Origin: Amyelois transitella
Lineage: Eukaryota; Arthropoda; Insecta; Lepidoptera; Pyralidae
Assembly: GCF_032362555.1 (NCBI RefSeq)
Contig: NC_083536.1
Location: 1,116,001 to 1,180,000 of the forward strand
Length of the DNA: 64,000 bases
Direction of reading: 5' to 3'
The notes beneath the pieces were generated by a model that was given only the letters and a program-made list of their open reading frames with translations, was not told the DNA's origin and ran no database searches. The first letter of the stretch is position 1, and the number at the start of each line of letters is the position of its first letter. Below are positions 62,465 to 64,000 of this stretch, in pieces. Made by a program: the position numbers and the translations under genes.

Positions 62465-63859
62465 ATGAGTCAAAATGCAAGGCCTACATATCCCCAGTTG
62501 GAAGCTTTGGTGAATTTTTTGGAGGAAAATCCAGGAATAGCTAAAGGTCATCTGCGTTCCGCTCAAGCAAAGTGGGAGACTAAAAGAAAATGGGAAGAAA
62601 TTACCATTACGCTAAATGCTATGGGAGGGACGCAAAAAGATGCCAAAGGTTGGACAAAGGTAAGATGTTTAATGCATGATATATAAATAATTAAATATTG
62701 CTAGTAGTTTCATTGTGAAGATAATGTTGATGCATTTTTCTATGGATATTTACAAGTTTCTTTATTCAATCATAAATGTTTTATTAAAAAAGTATCAATA
62801 TGCAGGGTATTATACTACTTTTTGCAAAGTATGTGCATAATGTTAATGGTTATTTATTCGTTTTCAGTTTTGGACTGACAAAAAATATGCCCTAAAGAAA
62901 GTTTTAGGGCAGCGGAATGCTGATGCCAACCGAACCGGAGGTGGTAGACCTGCCAACTTACCTCCACTCACATGTATAGAGGAGAGAATGGTTGCTATTC
63001 TTGGTGGCAGGGGTTTTGCAGAAGGGGACTCTCAGTTCAGTGTTCCAATACTACCATCTCAGGTGATAATTTTTATTAAAGAATAAATTAAAATAGCAAA
63101 GAGAGATCGCATAAAATTTTGCATTTAAAATATTTTCTTAGTTATTCCACAATCCTTTGCCCCTCAGTGCTAAATTGATCAAAGAACTTATTGGTACATG
63201 CAGATTATAACCATGGAGTTGATAAATTTGTTTTTCTATTGTTAAACTAATTCTGAATTATTGTAATTAGGACCAACCATCAACCAGCCAGCCATTGCCA
63301 GCCAGTGTAACATCAACACCACTAGGACAACAGGAAGATTCTATCGTCTTACCTCTACCGGGAAGTCCAGCCCACTCTCCACTTTTAGCCTCTATGCAAT
63401 CTAGTAAGTTTGTCTTTCTATTTTATGCAACGGGAGTACAAACTTTGGATTTCTTCCCCTTTTTCAACTAGACGAAATCTATATAATTATATATATATAA
63501 TATGATAATATGAAATTAATTACCTAAAGATTTATGTTATGTTAGTTAATAAATAAAGTTTACCAATATTATGTTTTAATTTTACAGCCCCGAGAAGAAG
63601 CCCTCGAATTCGAGCCTGGTTGAGTCGTCAAGCTGCCAGAACAACAGTAGACCGACATAGTCGATCTCAACTTCAAATTGAAAGAGATCGCCTTGTTTCC
63701 ATTGAAGAGAAGCGGGTGGAGGCAGAGCTTCTTCAGGCTAGAGCGTTGCAAGAGAATATGTCTGGACTTGCTGCAGCTTGCAATAATATAGCTGAAGCCA
63801 TATCAATATTTGGGGAAAGACTGGTCAATGTTGTAGAATCTTTTATGCAATCACATTAA
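62465..63859 (+). CDS. Harbinger-2 Myb/SANT-like protein, four exons, intact
   Basis: Exons 62465-62659, 62868-63062, 63271-63403 and 63588-63859, all GT/AG, joining to 264 codons with no stop. Exons 1-2 hold the Myb/SANT-like DNA-binding domain (YPQLEALVNFLEENPGIAKG, KWEEITITLNAMGG, AKGWTKFW, then RTGGGRPANLPPLTCIEERM). Exon 3 is proline/serine-rich. Exon 4 is a basic then helical coil (RIRAWLSRQAARTTVDRHSR, LQARALQENMSGLAAACNNI). Exon 1-2 border and sequence match Harbinger-1's SANT gene. I expect a convergent HARBI1-like transposase just right of the window. Alternative: a domesticated SANT host gene. Confidence 0.8.
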
Positions 63860-64000
63860 AGTTTCTACAATAAAACGAAGTAGTTTTTGGATTTATGGAT
63901 ATGGATGGTATTGCTGTTTATTTGTTGTTTTTCTTTCTTATTCCATGTTATAACTAGTAGATTGCATTAGTATTATTTGACAAATACAAATGTTATCAGA

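Noticed and set aside
1-64000. A multi-gene defence or metabolic system
   Set aside because: All recognisable coding sequence is of transposon type or decayed; no cluster of co-oriented host genes is present.

Overview
This window is a eukaryotic, AT-rich, transposon-packed segment. The families present point to an insect, most likely a moth or butterfly (Lepidoptera). The pointers are: a tRNA-headed SINE with a body I recognise from Lepidoptera; RTE LINEs and SINE-like repeats ending in (TATG)n; Helitrons ending in a GC-rich hairpin plus CTAGT; two PIF/Harbinger systems with Myb/SANT partner genes; Pao, gypsy, mariner, pogo, piggyBac and hAT elements; and a gene family (DUF7869-like) that is common in insects. 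Assignment to order is an inference from repeat families. I see no ordinary single-copy host gene, no rRNA and no credible functional tRNA. Nearly everything is a mobile element or its remains, nested in layers.

Layout. 1-6983: a minus-strand Pao/BEL element (5' LTR, gag-pol, integrase), broken by a LINE fragment at about 988-2560. 6984-13082: the 3' end of a plus-strand LINE (LINE-b), whose 3' UTR carries a complete Ty3/gypsy element (gypsy-1, 7182-12862, TSD TATTG). 13083-14320: fragments of another LTR element and of LINE-b. 14345-15735: an inverted copy of the LINE-b 3' end plus the gypsy-1 LTR and leader, at the same insertion site. It continues into the LINE-b reverse transcriptase (to about 17408). 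17409-20050: a Harbinger element whose SANT gene is cut by LINE-b, with a multi-exon transposase on the other strand. 20400-22087: small repeats. 22088-31462: a CR1-like LINE (LINE-c) split by a pogo element (26078-31014, TA duplication) that itself carries a SINE. 31463-34482: nested Helitrons. 34605-35929: a mariner with an intact transposase. 36053-42500: an apparently intact, very young gypsy element (gypsy-2) with visually identical LTRs and two extra small genes before gag. 42700-48800: a piggyBac pseudogene holding a mariner (43061-47656) that holds a nearly intact RTE (44113-47416). 48900-52619: a small MITE holding a hAT element, which holds a SINE-like repeat. 52757-54770: a broken DUF7869-type gene interrupted by an RTE fragment. 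55130-56400: Helitron ends and a helicase C-terminus. 56780-61500: a minus-strand LINE (LINE-d). 62465-63859: an intact four-exon SANT gene of a second Harbinger-type system that probably continues past the window.

How the parts relate. Autonomous elements supply the enzymes (RT/endonuclease, integrase, DDE transposases, Helitron helicase), and SINEs and MITEs parasitise them. The RTE-tailed SINE-like repeats share their 3' tail with the RTE in this window. The nesting gives a relative chronology: gypsy-2 is the youngest, while the pogo, mariner-1, piggyBac, hAT and Pao genes already carry frameshifts. The best candidates for something not well described are the two small gypsy-2 genes, its apparent +1 gag-pol frameshift, and the degenerate esterase-like ORF1 of LINE-c. 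I did not find a defence system, CRISPR array or other non-transposon system.
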